From Achatina immaculata (Eukaryota; Mollusca; Gastropoda; Stylommatophora; Achatinidae): a stretch of 64,000 nucleotides of DNA. The translations under genes and the position numbers were made by a program. This document shows positions 20,002 through 30,990 of this stretch, in pieces. Positions within the stretch are counted from its first letter, which is position 1. Every line of letters starts with the position of its first letter. Under the pieces are notes generated by a model that made no database searches, had not been told where the DNA came from, and saw only the letters and a program-made list of their open reading frames with translations. The DNA lies in NCBI GenBank assembly GCA_009760885.1, contig CM019713.1, forward strand, positions 11,679,774-11,743,773, given 5' to 3'.

Positions 20002-20700
20002 AAGAAGAAGAAAACTACTCAAAGAATAAGAATAAAAAGATGGAAAAAGCAGATCAGTCAAATAATAATAATAATAATAATAGTAATAATAATCATAATA
20101 ATAAGAAAGACGAAGAAGAAAACTACTCAAAGAGTAAGAAGAAGAAGATAGAAAAAGGAAGATTAATCAAATAATAATGAGAAGAAGAAGAAGATTGCTC
20201 AAAGAATAATCCGAAGGAGAAGAAAATTAACCAAATAAGAAGAAAAGGAGGAGGAGAAGGTGGGGGAGGAGGAAACCGATTAATCATAGCAGCGGCAACA
20301 GCAGCAGAAGAATATTAATCAAAGAATAATCAGAAGATGATTAATCAAAGAAGAAGAAGCCTGATCAAAAAAGAAAAAGGGAGTAAAGAGTAAACAGAAG
20401 AAAAGAAGAAGACTAGTCAAAGACTAAGAATAAGAAGATAGAAAAAAAAGACGATTAAGCAAATAGTAATAATAGTAAGAAGAAGAAGAAGCCTAATCAA
20501 AGAATAAAACGGAGAAAAGAATAAATAGAAGATGAAGAAGAAGAAGAATAAGACTACTCAAAGAATAACCAGAAGAAGAAGATTAATCAAAGAATAATCA
20601 AAAGAAGAAGATTAATCAAAGAATAATCAGAAGAATCAAAGAAGAAGGAGAAAAGAGTAAGCAGGTAAACATAAGCAGAAGAAGAAGAAGATTACTAATA
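19860..20700. repeat. inverted copy of the M minisatellite, with GAA and AAT runs
   Basis: Units around AAGATTAATCAAAGAATAAT and CAGAAGAAGAAG are the reverse complement of the 14.45-17.06 kb array. The M flanks are not present. It contains pure GAA at 19975-20012 and AAT at 20059-20104. Confidence 0.85.
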
Positions 20701-21137
20701 GGAGTGTACCCAGTACCCCCCTGCTGATCTGATTCAGGTTTGTCAACGACAGGTCGGCATTACTTCCGTACCTGGAAATAGCTAACATCGTGACAACAAC
20801 AAAATAGGCCACCTCTTATACCTGAAGTGTGAATTAAAATGGTACACAGCAGTCGGCCCTAAAGCTCTTAACGCAACTTAAATTTAGAACGGTGTTTGTG
20901 CGAAGGAACGACCAGACATTCTGGATATCTGATCTTAACAAAGTCTGGCAGTGATAAACATATCAACAGCACGGTTTATGTTTTCTTTCTGTACTGAAAT
21001 AGAAGCTGGAAATTCTATACTTGTTCACTGATTTTATTTAAATTCTATTCTTTCTTTGTGTGTGTGTGCGCGCGCGTTTCTGTGCGCGTGTGTTTTTCGT
21101 GATATTCAGTTGATTGTAAAGGAAAACATGAGGGGCT
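20701..21137. other. no gene seen
   Basis: No repeat recognised apart from a GT/CG run at 21056-21095. Confidence 0.4.
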
Positions 21138-21149
21138 GATGGACAAGTA

Positions 21150-21426
21150 AAAAAAAGGTAAAGGTAGGCCCATAGCAAATGCCGTAGGGGATGAAGCGTT
21201 AGAGACCTCATTATGCTGGGCCATCAGCGTATGGGGTAGGGTGGCCAGTTCCTTTCCTCGCTGCTTTTCCTTCCCAGATCTTCTCTGGTACCCATTTTAC
21301 GAGGCTGGGTCGACCTCGGGGCCGTATTGGTCTGGGGAAAAAAAAATCCCGCTCAGCTTGAGGATTCGAAATTTCGACCATTCGGTTGCTAGACGAGTGC
21401 TCTAACCACTACGCTAACCGTCCCCA
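21150..21426 (-). mobile_element. tRNA-headed SINE type 3
   Basis: On the minus strand the head reads TTAGCGTAGTGGTTAGAGC (A box) and ATTTCGAATCCTC (B box). The body carries AAATGGGTACC (plus strand 21288-21297), GGCCACCCTACCCCATACGC and an end in TACCTTTACC with a T run. Candidate target duplications GATGGACAAGTA (21138-21149) and GATGAATAAGTA (21427-21438) agree at 10 of 12. A second copy is at 28.99 kb. Confidence 0.85.
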
Positions 21427-21471
21427 GATGAATAAGTACTGACTGACAATTTGTGAATTTTCAAGTAGTCC

Positions 21472-22919
21472 AGTGGTTTCCAAATAACAAAATTCCACGG
21501 ACCCCCCGCTGTTTCAAAATCCGGGTCACAGACCCCCATACTTATGAAATGTTTCATATCTTTATGGTATCTATGTTCTTCAAGTGCAATATATATATAT
21601 ATATAAAATTGGAGAAAATCCTACATTACACTAAAACAACACAATACAGATTTGGTGAATTTTCAAAATGACATTAATGTAGTTAAGAAAATATAGACAG
21701 CAAATTAATATTCCTACTTGTTCTGACATATGAACAGAATATGAAATATATAACAACTCATTCATTCATTCATTTGCGTGTTTCTTGCGGAACTTTGCCT
21801 CCCTAACTTTTTTGTGTGTGCATGATATTTGAAGAACTCTTCTGTAGCATTTACATTCAAAGGTTTTTATGTGTTTCTCAGCTGTTTTGTTAAGTGTCCA
21901 GGTCTCACAGGCATATGTTGTGATGGGAAAGATACATGCCCTTAAAAATCTTATTTTTGTAGTTCTGTCTGTTCCTCTCCACAGATTCTTTTGTTGTTTT
22001 AGTTTCTGAAGAGCGATAGATCCTCTCTTTAATTTTCCTCAATGTATCTCCATTATTAGTTAGTAGTGATCCAAGATATTCAAAACTCTCCACTTCTTCG
22101 AATTTTCCCTCATTGATACATATTTCAGCTGCCTTGTTTGTTTTGTCAGTTGTCATCAATTTAGTTTTCTTTGCATTAAGATAGAGGTTTTGCTCTTCGC
22201 TGTTCTTACGGACTGACATAATTAGTTTTTCCATTCCTTTTTGTGTTGTGGACAGTAATACTGTGTCATTAGCATATCTAATTTCTGGTATTTCATAACC
22301 TCCAGCTGTTATGGCATCATAATATTCTTTGTCTACATCTTCTCTAACATTCCTCATTATATTCTCAGTATACAAGTTAAATAAGTAAGACGACAATATG
22401 CATCCCTGACGGGCCCCTTGTTTTATGTCAAACCAAGCTGTTGTTTCACCATTTATTCTTACTGCCGCTTGTTGGTCTAGATACAGCAGTGATGTTAATT
22501 GTATCAAATGTGTTGGAAATCTTATATGACAGCTAGCCAACGTAAATATGGCGAGATAAATCATGCCTCCTCTTACTCCGAACAATCGCTGCCACATCTG
22601 AATCACGATCGCGAACACGCTTTGTCGAAACTTCATCCAGGTTCCAATCATCTTCTTCTTCATACGCATCAGGTTCCAGTAACATCAAAGATCAGCCTTT
22701 TTCTATCATCCTCTTCTTCTCGCAGTTGTCCCGATGTAGGACGCCGTCATATTAGCTTGTCGCCAAGGACGCACAGTCGCACGCATTAGAACAAACGTCA
22801 CTCAGGAATCGCCGAAACATTGGTCGTTAAATATTTTACAGTGAAAATTTAAAAGGATCTTGAGTTTTTGTTATGGACTCCCACGGCAGGTTCCGCGGAC
22901 CACCAATTGCGAACCTCTG
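21472..22919. mobile_element. hAT element remnant (hAT3) with nested LINE
   Basis: Left end CAGTGGTTTCCAAATAAC; right end on the other strand CAGAGGTTCGCAATTGG, followed in both by a CGGACC block. Flanking 8-mers AAGTAGTC and AAGTAGCA share six bases, as expected of an old duplication. About half the interior is a LINE A insertion. No transposase is readable. Confidence 0.7.
21753..22522 (-). pseudogene. LINE family A, 5'-truncated, (ATGA)n tail, YAND
   Basis: Minus-strand LINE A copy. The tail is the ATTCATTCATTCATT at 21760-21774, after which the last segment before ACETW is deleted (GCGGAACTTTGCCTCCCTAA then TTTGTGTG). The open frame holds LTSLLYLDQQAAVRINGE, motif B as QGARQGCILSS, motif C as YANDT and SFEYLGSLLTNNGDT, then a shift near ERIYRSSE. 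It lacks everything before LIQLTSLL. The same YAND change occurs in the 15.2-kb copy. Confidence 0.9.
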
Positions 22920-23025
22920 AAGTAGCAACAACAACAAAATGGATAGGCGTGCTTTCTTCTTTCAGTCTTGCTCAGATGGTTAATAGTTTCATATGCTCAT
23001 ATAAACTACTTGTATACTCTGATAT

Positions 23026-23338
23026 CAGTCAGTCGGTCATTTGCATGTCCTTTGCGGAACTTTGTCTCCCTAACAGCTCTTCTGTAGGCCTCTCGGTTGT
23101 AAGCAAGATGGCCTGCTGCTGACGCATCTATTTGCAAATTATCAACCATGTCCTGCAGCCATCTTCGCCTTGGTCTTCCTCTCTTTCTTTTTCCGATTAT
23201 GTACCCTTCCGAGACGGTCTTCTCTATATTCCCATGACTTTCAAATATTTCCAAAATATTTAAGTTTCCTCTGTTTAACCCTCTTTTTACTAGCCAACAT
23301 TCTTCAATATTAGGTTCATGTAGTATGGATATATTTGG
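23026..23338 (-). pseudogene. LINE family A 3' end, (ACTG)n tail
   Basis: The frame of 112 codons is mostly LINE A C-terminus: NISILHEPNIEECWLVKR, GKRKRGRPRRRWLQDMVDNL, ASAAGHLAYNREAYRRAVRE, then KFRKGHAND and a stop in the tail (plus-strand CAGTCAGTCGGTCATTTG). Truncated at NISIL. One of the least decayed C-termini in the window. Confidence 0.9.
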
Positions 23339-24030
23339 CAGCAACGTTATATTCGCACATCGTAATATTCAAACTGAGGTTGATCATTTTGCCTTTTGTC
23401 TGTTTAATTCACGCAGGCGACAGATCTGAGCCAGGTTTCAGACAGCGATTCAACCGTTCGAAGTTTATAAGCATCTTTATTTTTGCTTGACTCTGCGACA
23501 CACAACAGCAGCATGTAACAGTAAGGTGCAGTCTATCAATTTACTAATACAGAATATAACAGACAAAACGTTGGTGCTGCAAAGGAAAAAATTTTGAAAA
23601 TTTTGAAAAAAAACATTCTTTCTGGTCTTGCCCGACACAGGGTAACATAAATACGATGTTAGAGATTTTGACAAAAGAATATAAACAGACTCTCCTTGAA
23701 CTTGATTTAGACACTTGTTGTGTCTTCGTTGAAGATATAGGTTGAGGCTGGGAACACCTTAAGTCCTGAAAGCGTCTTGGATCTGACCTTCACGTCGGCA
23801 AGAAAAAAAACAAACTAGTAATAACATGGAAGAAAAGAGATCGTTTTCGCCTTCTCTCACCGATGTTTTCTCCTCGTTGCTTTTCTTTTGGGCGGCTACG
23901 TGGCCTTTTATTCTTCTCTTAGCTCTGGCCGGTGTCTTCCTCGGTTTTTTCTCTTCCACAAATTTATAACAGTAGCTCATACTCTTATAGGCGAATCTGA
24001 TGGCAAAGGAGGGGATAGCATAGTTATCAG
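23339..24030. other. no gene seen
   Basis: A 73-codon minus frame (23980-23759) and a 65-codon minus frame have no domain. Confidence 0.45.
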
Positions 24031-24520
24031 AACCGGTTCATTATACTTGGCCAACACATTTCATATTTCATACTTTTTAAAGACATTTAATATTCTATAC
24101 TTGGCCAAGGCATTTTATATTCCATACTTGGCAAAGACATCTTATGTTCCATACTTGGTCGAGGCATCTTATATCCCATACCTGGTCAAGACATCTTATA
24201 TTTCATTCTTGGTCAAGACATCTTATATTTCACTCGTGGTCAAAATATTATATTCCATACATGGCAAAGACATCTTATATTCCGTACCTGGCAAAGACAT
24301 CTTATATTCCATTCCTGGTCAAGACATCTTATATTTCATTCTTGGTCACGACATCTTATATTTCACTCGTGGTCAAAATATTATATTCCATACATGGCAA
24401 AGACATCTTATATTCCATACCTGGCAAAGACATCTTATATTCCATATCTGGCCAAGACATCTTATATTCCATACCTGGCAAAGACATCTTATATTCCATA
24501 TTTGGGCAAGACATATTATA
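24031..24520. repeat. minisatellite, 27-bp unit
   Basis: About 17 copies of GACATCTTATATTCCATACC plus TGGCAAA, with a longer-range duplication of a block containing GTGGTCAAAATATTATATTC (24237 and 24370). Because 27 is a multiple of three, several frames stay open, including one of 255 codons; that is not evidence of a protein. Confidence 0.95.
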
Positions 24521-24666
24521 GTATATTTCTGTATTCCCTCTGTACATAATGTATTATGTTACCCCGTCAAGGTCAACAGGTGGGGGTTTGGGGGGGGGGA
24601 GGGTTTGACGAACCCGCCTCCTCTCTTCCCTTCTACAGGGAAGACTGTCATTTAGGTTCACTATGA

Positions 24667-24868
24667 CAGTGGTCCTCAACTTTTCTACATTCAGGGACCA
24701 CTTCTCCAACAAGATTTTTTAAATTACAGATCATTAGCTTTACACGCAATATCGCAAAGTCATTAACCCTTAACTGATTTTTTTTTTCAAATGAAAGCAC
24801 TTAATACCAAAATGGCAACATAGTCACGTATCACCTGTGCCGTGAGCTACAGTTTGGGAACCACAGCG
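24667..24868. mobile_element. possible short hAT element (hAT4)
   Basis: Left CAGTGGTCCTCAACTTTTC; right on the other strand approximately CTGTGGTTCCCAAACTG. The ends are inverted and hAT-like, but I could not find a convincing 8-bp duplication. Confidence 0.5.
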
Positions 24869-25947
24869 TTTATGGTATTTAGAGAAAAATTACTTTAAAA
24901 TGTTTCTAAACCTGTACCATAGAATCCATAGACCTGATTTACTCAGAGATAATCAAACAGCTGTAGTAATATACCAAAAACTAGCAAAATACGTTTATCT
25001 AGCGTGGAAGAAACATCTGTGTCGTTGTTTACATGGGGTAAATGGTTCGATTGTCTCGTAATTTTATCTGTTCGTTTTTTATCTCTCCCAGAAGATTCTG
25101 CTCCTTTTCGGATATTTAACATGACTTGTTTCGCCTATATTTCCATCTTTTGCGTCGCTGTGATATGCGTAGTTGGATTTTTATATTCACTTTCCAAACG
25201 TAACATTCCAAAAACACCGTAGCTATCATACAGAACATGCCATTGAGGCAACTCCCGGATGTTGTAAGACGATCGAAGGGGAATTCCCTACTCTAAAAAA
25301 AAAAAAAATTCCGCCTCACTCATGCGCTGTCACGTGCTCCGGTATTGTATGTTATGAGAGCTACTTAACGCTTCTACCCCCCCCCCCCCCCCCCAAACCT
25401 CTCGTCAGAACGCTCCAACCTCATTTTCCCAGGAATTCCTGATTGTTTGAGTTTTACATCCTCTATTCCCTTTTGTTTATATATCTCCAAGTCAATACTC
25501 GAAGAGTGAAGAAATTGCGCATGCGCAAAGTCTTAGTTCTGTCATTGTAAATGCGTGACACGATCAAGGTCTGGCTCTGTCTACTTTTCAAAAACAGTTT
25601 CTAAAAAAAAACAGGAGTATTTAGTTCAGCTTGACCTCATGGGGCGCTGAAAAACCGGTGATATTGACATAAACAAAATGAACCAGTCCCTCGCTATTCA
25701 GACGTGTCTTGTGGTAGTTACGTTACTTTCTCTACAAGCAACGACTGTTAAGTGGCTGTACGTTTTTTTTAAAAGTTATAATAATTTCTTATAAGAATTA
25801 CTTTAGCGCCTTTTTAACTTTAAGATGTCTTCTTCTTCTTCTTTCTTTCTTTTTTACTTTACACTGTCTCTCATACTAGTTTACCATCCTCTTTATTGTT
25901 CCCACCTATTCAAAGAAGAAATCAGAGCACTGACTGACTTATCTCTC
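24869..25947. other. no supported gene
   Basis: A 72-codon frame at 25004-25222 contains a hydrophobic stretch, CFAYISIFCVAVICVVGFLY, that could span a membrane, but nothing else supports a gene. C run at about 25379-25394. Confidence 0.4.
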
Positions 25948-25990
25948 ATGATGATGATGATGATGATGATAATGATGATGATGATGGTGA
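25948..25990. repeat. (ATG)n microsatellite
   Basis: Imperfect ATG run. Confidence 0.9.
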
Positions 25991-27063
25991 CGGCGTTGAA
26001 GATGAAGACGACGATGAACCTAAAACATTTTTACAAACATTTTCCTCGAACAACAAAGAACTTTACGCCAATGTAAATGAAACCAAAATCAATATTTCAG
26101 TCACATTAGATCTCGCGGAATACGGGGATGCTAAATTTGTAATGCGTAATTAGTGTGTAATATTTCAGACGATTTCTATAACAATGCAAAACAATTTGAA
26201 AAAAAAGAAAAAAAAAGTAATGTAGTGTTACATTTCTGAAAGTAATTACTGCATCATTTTCATTTCCATACTTTTAGCGAATGATCTAGCTTCCAGGGAT
26301 GAACCATTCTTATTCGAATTTGTATTCGGCCACCTACAAAGTTAAACATTTGTATTCGACCGAATACTTACAACTCAGTATTCAGATCATCCCTAAAACA
26401 AACTGAAGAATATTAGCACATTGCTATATATATATATATAAAAGGTTCCCCCTTGCACAGTTACAAGATCTTGCAAACAGTATTAGAAGATGCTCCGCGT
26501 ACAGCTCAAAGATGCTACGAGATAACCATACCGGTTCCTCTCAAGGATTCTCAGAGTCCGAGTAGAAATTACTAGCAAAACATCAAGAATTATTATTATA
26601 TTATCAAGACCCCCCCCCTGCCCCGCCTATCACAGGATGAAAACCCCTTATCTAGGCTTCACGCGTGATTCTGTACCAAACATCCTGGATAATTTATTGA
26701 ACTTTACTAACCTAATCGGTGTTGACCTGCCTCGTTCTGGAAATGGTTGACACTGATAATGAAGTAGCTTTTCTATTTCTGGGTGTTTGGTTGGCCTTCT
26801 ATCTAGCGCTGTTTACCTTTCGGGGGGGGGGGGGTTCTGAGATACATTTTGTAAGCCGATATACCCCCTACCCACCCACCTTTTCCTTTTTATCTTCTTT
26901 TTTTTCACCCATTTTGGGCCCCCAGAGTATTTGGGCCCCCGAAGTCCTCCATGCCCACCCTTGAAACAGGAGGAGAAACTCTCCGAGCCCTGGAGTAACG
27001 CAGGGGCCCCGACTCGCCTCTCATATGGCCTGTCTAACCAGTTAAAGCTAATACTGGGTTCCT
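25991..27063. other. no gene seen
   Basis: AT-rich, with a TA run at 26426-26440, a C run at 26611 and a G run at 26821-26834. The frames across the G run are not credible. Confidence 0.5.
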
Positions 27064-27440
27064 GAGCAGCGTGGCGCTTAGAGCGCACGTCTCACGCGGA
27101 GGTCGGTGGTTCAACTCCTACCGGAGGGGGGCGCCCCCCCCCCCCCCCAACACACACACAAATCGCTCGGCTGTAGAAATGGGTACTCCTGGCTCTTTTT
27201 TGTTTTGGAACTAGTGGGAAGAACAGATGGCCTGGCGTGGAGATGATAACCGGAGGGGGCGCCCCCTCCCCCCCCCCCCAACACACGCACAAATCGCTCG
27301 GCTGTAGAAATGGGTACTCCTGGCTCTTTTTTGTTTTGGAACTGGTGGGAAGAACAGATGGCCTGGCGTGGAGATGACTTTATCACCCTCTACCTCGTCC
27401 AGAAAAATATGGGCGATAACTCCATATTCGCAGGTGCTCT
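27064..27440 (+). mobile_element. tRNA-headed SINE type 1 with internal duplication
   Basis: Head GCGTGGCGCTTAGAGCGCAC (A box) and GGTGGTTCAACTCC (B box). The body segment from CCGGAGGGGG to GGCGTGGAGATGA, including AAATGGGTACTCC, is present twice (from 27121 and from 27250, about 130 bp apart), with a C-run and CA-run in each. It then continues into TTTATCACCCTCTACC, which is the SINE 1 3' part. Confidence 0.75.
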
Positions 27441-27655
27441 CAACTAGGAGGGAAATATCCCCCATCCCCCGTAATATTAGTTTCGAGCGTGGGGTGAGGT
27501 GGGGTTTGTGACCACAGACTGACAGACTCAGACCATTTAAATTTTGCAAACGTATTATGTGAAATGTACGGCCCTTTGAGCCAGACAATTTTGGTACAGA
27601 TTTCTGAGATGAGGTGAAAAGGATGCGTTAAGCAAAAACAGGTTGAGAACCATTG
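27441..27655. mobile_element. possible hAT right end
   Basis: Ends GGTTGAGAACCATTGCTG, the complement of a hAT-type terminus. No left partner found. Confidence 0.35.
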
Positions 27656-27879
27656 CTGCGAGGTGTGATAGAGCAAATATTTTTTTTTCTCCTTCAGTCT
27701 AGGACTAGAGGAAGGTAAGAATCACGTGACTGGATTTGGGGTGTGGATAAATAATTTGTTTTGGCGAAGAACATGTCCAGATATAAAATGGACAAACATG
27801 TGGGCAAGTATACAGGCGGGTACGTAGGCTTATAGATAGGAAGGGAGATAACAAAGGAAATAGGTATACAAAACAGATG

Positions 27880-28200
27880 GCCTTGCAGAAAAGCAGACAG
27901 ACAGATAGACAGTGTCTGGAGGTACAGAAAAGTAGATGCAAAGGCAGATAGGCAGGCAGATAAGTAGACAGACAGACAGACACAGATAGATAGAATGAAT
28001 GAATGAATAATCTTTATTTTTAAAAGGTAAAGAATTGGGCACGCAGGCCCGTCTTACATTCTGCCCTTCGACAGACAGACAGACAGACAGATAGATAGAT
28101 AGATAGATAGATAGATGGATGGATGGATGGATGGATGGATGGATCTTTATTTCCAAAGCCTATAATGAGAACTGGGCACCCAGGCCCGTCTGACATTCAC

Positions 28201-28233
<33 letters not shown>

Positions 28234-28235
28234 TG
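27880..28235. repeat. GACA/GATA/GGAT arrays with two J fragments
   Basis: Tetranucleotide blocks (28077-28145 and 28200-28233 the purest) are interleaved with two minus-strand J cores: 27995-28077, headed by GAATGAATGAAT, with GAATTGGGCACGCAGGCCCG; and 28141-28200, headed by the GGAT run, with ACTGGGCACCCAGGCCCGTC. Each J core abuts a different tetranucleotide. Confidence 0.8.
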
Positions 28236-28870
28236 TCATTACTAATTCTACCATTAAAAATTTTTACAAACACTAATTACCTTCACACTGAAACAAGAAA
28301 CCACGTGCAGATTACACATCTCAGATGAGCAATCGTACGCTCACCTGTGCTTTCGTATGTTCTAATTTTAGACAACCCCTAACTCATGTGACTATTAGTA
28401 GATCTGATTTCACCAATATTTCATAAATAGCTAAACATATGAGCAAATGAAAGCTTACTAACCACAAAGGTTTACATTCATTGGTTTTAAATTCGTTTTG
28501 TCAGTTTTCAAGCAATAAAAATTGCGATTAAGAAACATATCGAAGGAAAAAAATGGAGCATAAAACAAGTTTTTGAAACCTTTGGTAAAAAAAAAAAAAG
28601 AAATTCAAAGGCGCTTCCTCATTAAAGTAAATCAAAATCAAAGGATCAAAATTTCTTGTGAAGAATTTACTGAAAAAATGTATGCCAGATGTCGCAACAA
28701 TAAAAATCGTTATCAAAATAATGTAATCAATTTCTACGTCCGCGATAACTTGTAACGGCCAGAGAATAGGACGTGGCTGTTTCTTTGATGATTCAAAAAA
28801 TAATCTGCAGTTTAAAGAAATTATAACAGAATATACAAAGCCAAAATAGCTTTCCAGCAAATGCCATGGA
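28236..28870. other. no gene seen
   Basis: AT-rich. A 110-codon minus frame (28860-28528) has no domain. Confidence 0.45.
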
Positions 28871-29522
28871 AGTGACAGTCAACAGATGGATGAATAGATC
28901 ACTAGAGGCAACAGAGATGTGGTTCATTAGAAGAATGTTAAGAATACCACTGACAGCTAAGATGACAAACGGAGAAAGTCTGACAAATGTAGATTTAAAA
29001 ATTGTAAACATAGTCCTATAGCAAATGGGGTAGAGGATGAGGCGTTAGAGACCTCATTATGCTGGGCCACTGGCGTATGAGGTAGGGTGGCCAGTTAGTT
29101 CCTTTCCTCGCTGTCTTTCTTTCTCAGATTTTCTCTGGTACCCATTTTACGAGGCTAGGTCGACCTCGGGGCCGGATTGGTCGGGAAAAAAACAATCCGA
29201 CGAGTGCTCTAACCACTACGCTAGCCGGCCCCCAAATGTAGGTAGGAACCTAATTATACCCACAAGGAAGCGAAAGTTATCATTCATTGGACTTAGTGAG
29301 AAGAGGAGGGTTTGAAAACATGACAACAGGGAAGATAGTTGGCAGGAGATGCAGGGCACGAGCAAGAGAAAAAAATCATGGACAGTTTAACGCGATGGCA
29401 CCAAAAAAAAAAAAAAAATCAGCAAATTGAGCTAATGGAAAAAGTCAGGGATAGAGATCTGTGGAGATGGGTGGCCGCCGACGTCTACCGGCATGGAAAA
29501 TGATGATGCTAGCGATGATGAT
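28871..29522 (+). pseudogene. LINE family E 3' end, split by a SINE, (GAT)n tail
   Basis: Before the SINE the frame reads VNRWMNRSLEATEMWFIRRM and LRIPLTAKMTNGESLTNVG; after it, RNLIIPTRKRKLSFIGLSEK. Then, with shifts, come ENMTTGKIVGRRCRARARE and LWRWVAADVYRHGK, with a TGA stop in the GATGATG tail. E is a relative of family D (same MWFIRRMLRIP block) with a different C-terminus. Removing the SINE and one 9-bp repeat joins the frame without a shift. Confidence 0.85.
28993..29232 (-). mobile_element. SINE type 3, nested in LINE E
   Basis: Exact 9-bp direct repeats CAAATGTAG at 28984-28992 and 29233-29241 flank it. On the minus strand it reads GGCTAGCGTAGTGGTTAGAG (A box), lacks the B-box segment seen in the 21.2-kb copy, then has AAATGGGTACC (29138-29147) and the GGCCACCCTACCTCATACGC block. 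Confidence 0.9.
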
Positions 29523-29539
29523 AATATAATACATTTGTA

Positions 29540-29705
29540 TTATTTGCTGGCAAATGTATCATCATCATCTTCTAGTGATTATTATTTGAGTAATCTTCTT
29601 CTTCTTCTGATTATTCTTTCGGTAATCTCCTTCTTCTTCTTTTAATTCTTCTTCTTCTTCTTTCATTCTCAGTCGTTGATCTGTGTACGTTTGAAGAGAC
29701 TAATT
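29540..29705. mobile_element. element M, short copy
   Basis: Flank TTTGCTGGCAAATGTATCATC, only two or three GATTATTCTTT units, then flank CTTTCATTCTCAGTCGTTG and GTTTGAAGAG. The same order as the 14.45-17.06 kb copy but with most of the minisatellite absent. Confidence 0.75.
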
Positions 29706-30751
29706 TCCTTGACTTCCCTTGTTCACTCAGTTCAAATCACAACGACAATCAATGTTTAAAAAAAACCGGAAAACATTAGCAAAAAAAAAAAACCATTGAT
29801 TCTTTTCTTAGAAAGACCTTGGAACTATTCTTATTACCTGCTACAATGCAATGATATGAAAGGCCTAGCCAGAGCCTCCGAGAGAGAAATTTTGTAAGCC
29901 AGTACAGAACTCCCCCTCCCCCTTCCTTCCCGCTTTCTTTTTCATCCACTCTGTCCCCGCCTACCCTCCCCCACCACAACCACTCCTTCCCCCCACCCCC
30001 GGCTCACCCTTAAAACAGAGAAAACCATCATCTGGGGCCCGGAGCAATGCACTGACTGAGGCCCCCCTCCCCCACACCCCCTCTCTCTGAGTGGCCACTG
30101 GCGCCAGGCATTGTGGCGGACGATGAGTGGATTACTTGTAGACAGGGAGTGGAGCCTATGAAGTAGGCTTCTTGACAGATTTCAGCTGTGGTCATTATGA
30201 AAAAAAAAAAAAGAATATCCCTGCTCTTCGGCCAGACCGCGACAGTGTTTCTCAAAGCAATGGAAGAGGCGGGACCAATTCTGTTTTCTAGCACCGGTTT
30301 ATATGGTCGTTCTTATAACACAGACGGACTATGAAGGAACCACAGATAAAACAGAACAAGCGACCTTAGTCAGATCACGCATACAAGTTTAAAAAGACAA
30401 AAAAAGAAACAAACAAATAAGTAAACAAACAAAAGAAGGAAAGAAAGAAAGAAGTATGAAAAGAGAGATCTTTCATTCGCTCAGTTTAACAATCCTGAGA
30501 TGTAACGTACAAAACAAGTTGAAGACGGGCACAGCTCATGGACACTGGAAAGACACAGTTGATTAGTGCACCCATGGACGCTGGAAGTGTTGCATCTACT
30601 GCAGAACTGCCCGCAATAAAAGGGCACTCACGGCCGTGACAAATACCAACATGGACCAAGCTGTATGGCGATGTCGACAGTCTGAGACGGATTGTTGCCT
30701 CCTTCACGGATATCCAAACCTTGACGTCTCGGAATGCTAGAAGAAGAAGAA
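29706..30751. other. no gene seen
   Basis: Pyrimidine-rich stretch at 29910-30010, A-rich stretch at 30390-30460, and a GAAGAAGAAG run at 30740-30751 that may be the tail of an unrecognised repeat. Confidence 0.45.
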
Positions 30752-30990
30752 GAAGATGTGGCGAAGTAGACTGCGTACTAGTCACTCATGCCGAAGGTCA
30801 GTGGGTCGAAGACGGCCGAAGGCGCCTAAACCACCCCGGCCGTAGAAATGGCTTCTTCTGCAGCTGGGAAAGGGCAGATGGCCAGGCGTGGTGCTTGACC
30901 ACATCACCCTCTAGTGTGCAGACAGGTCAAGAAAAAACATGGACACCAAGACCATATCCCCTAGGTTGTTTCCATGGCATAATAGGGCAA
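30752..30990 (+). mobile_element. SINE type 1, degenerate
   Basis: The head GATGTGGCGAAGTAGACTGC keeps the A-box outline and the B box is broken (GTGGGTCGAAGAC). The body GGCCAGGCGTGGTGCTTGACC, ACATCACCCTCTAGTGTGC and GACAGGTCAAGAAAA matches the 55.2-kb copy. Confidence 0.75.

Noticed and set aside
23888..24655. 255-codon protein with nine-residue repeats
   Set aside because: The 27-bp unit forces a nine-codon period in every frame; another frame is also open.
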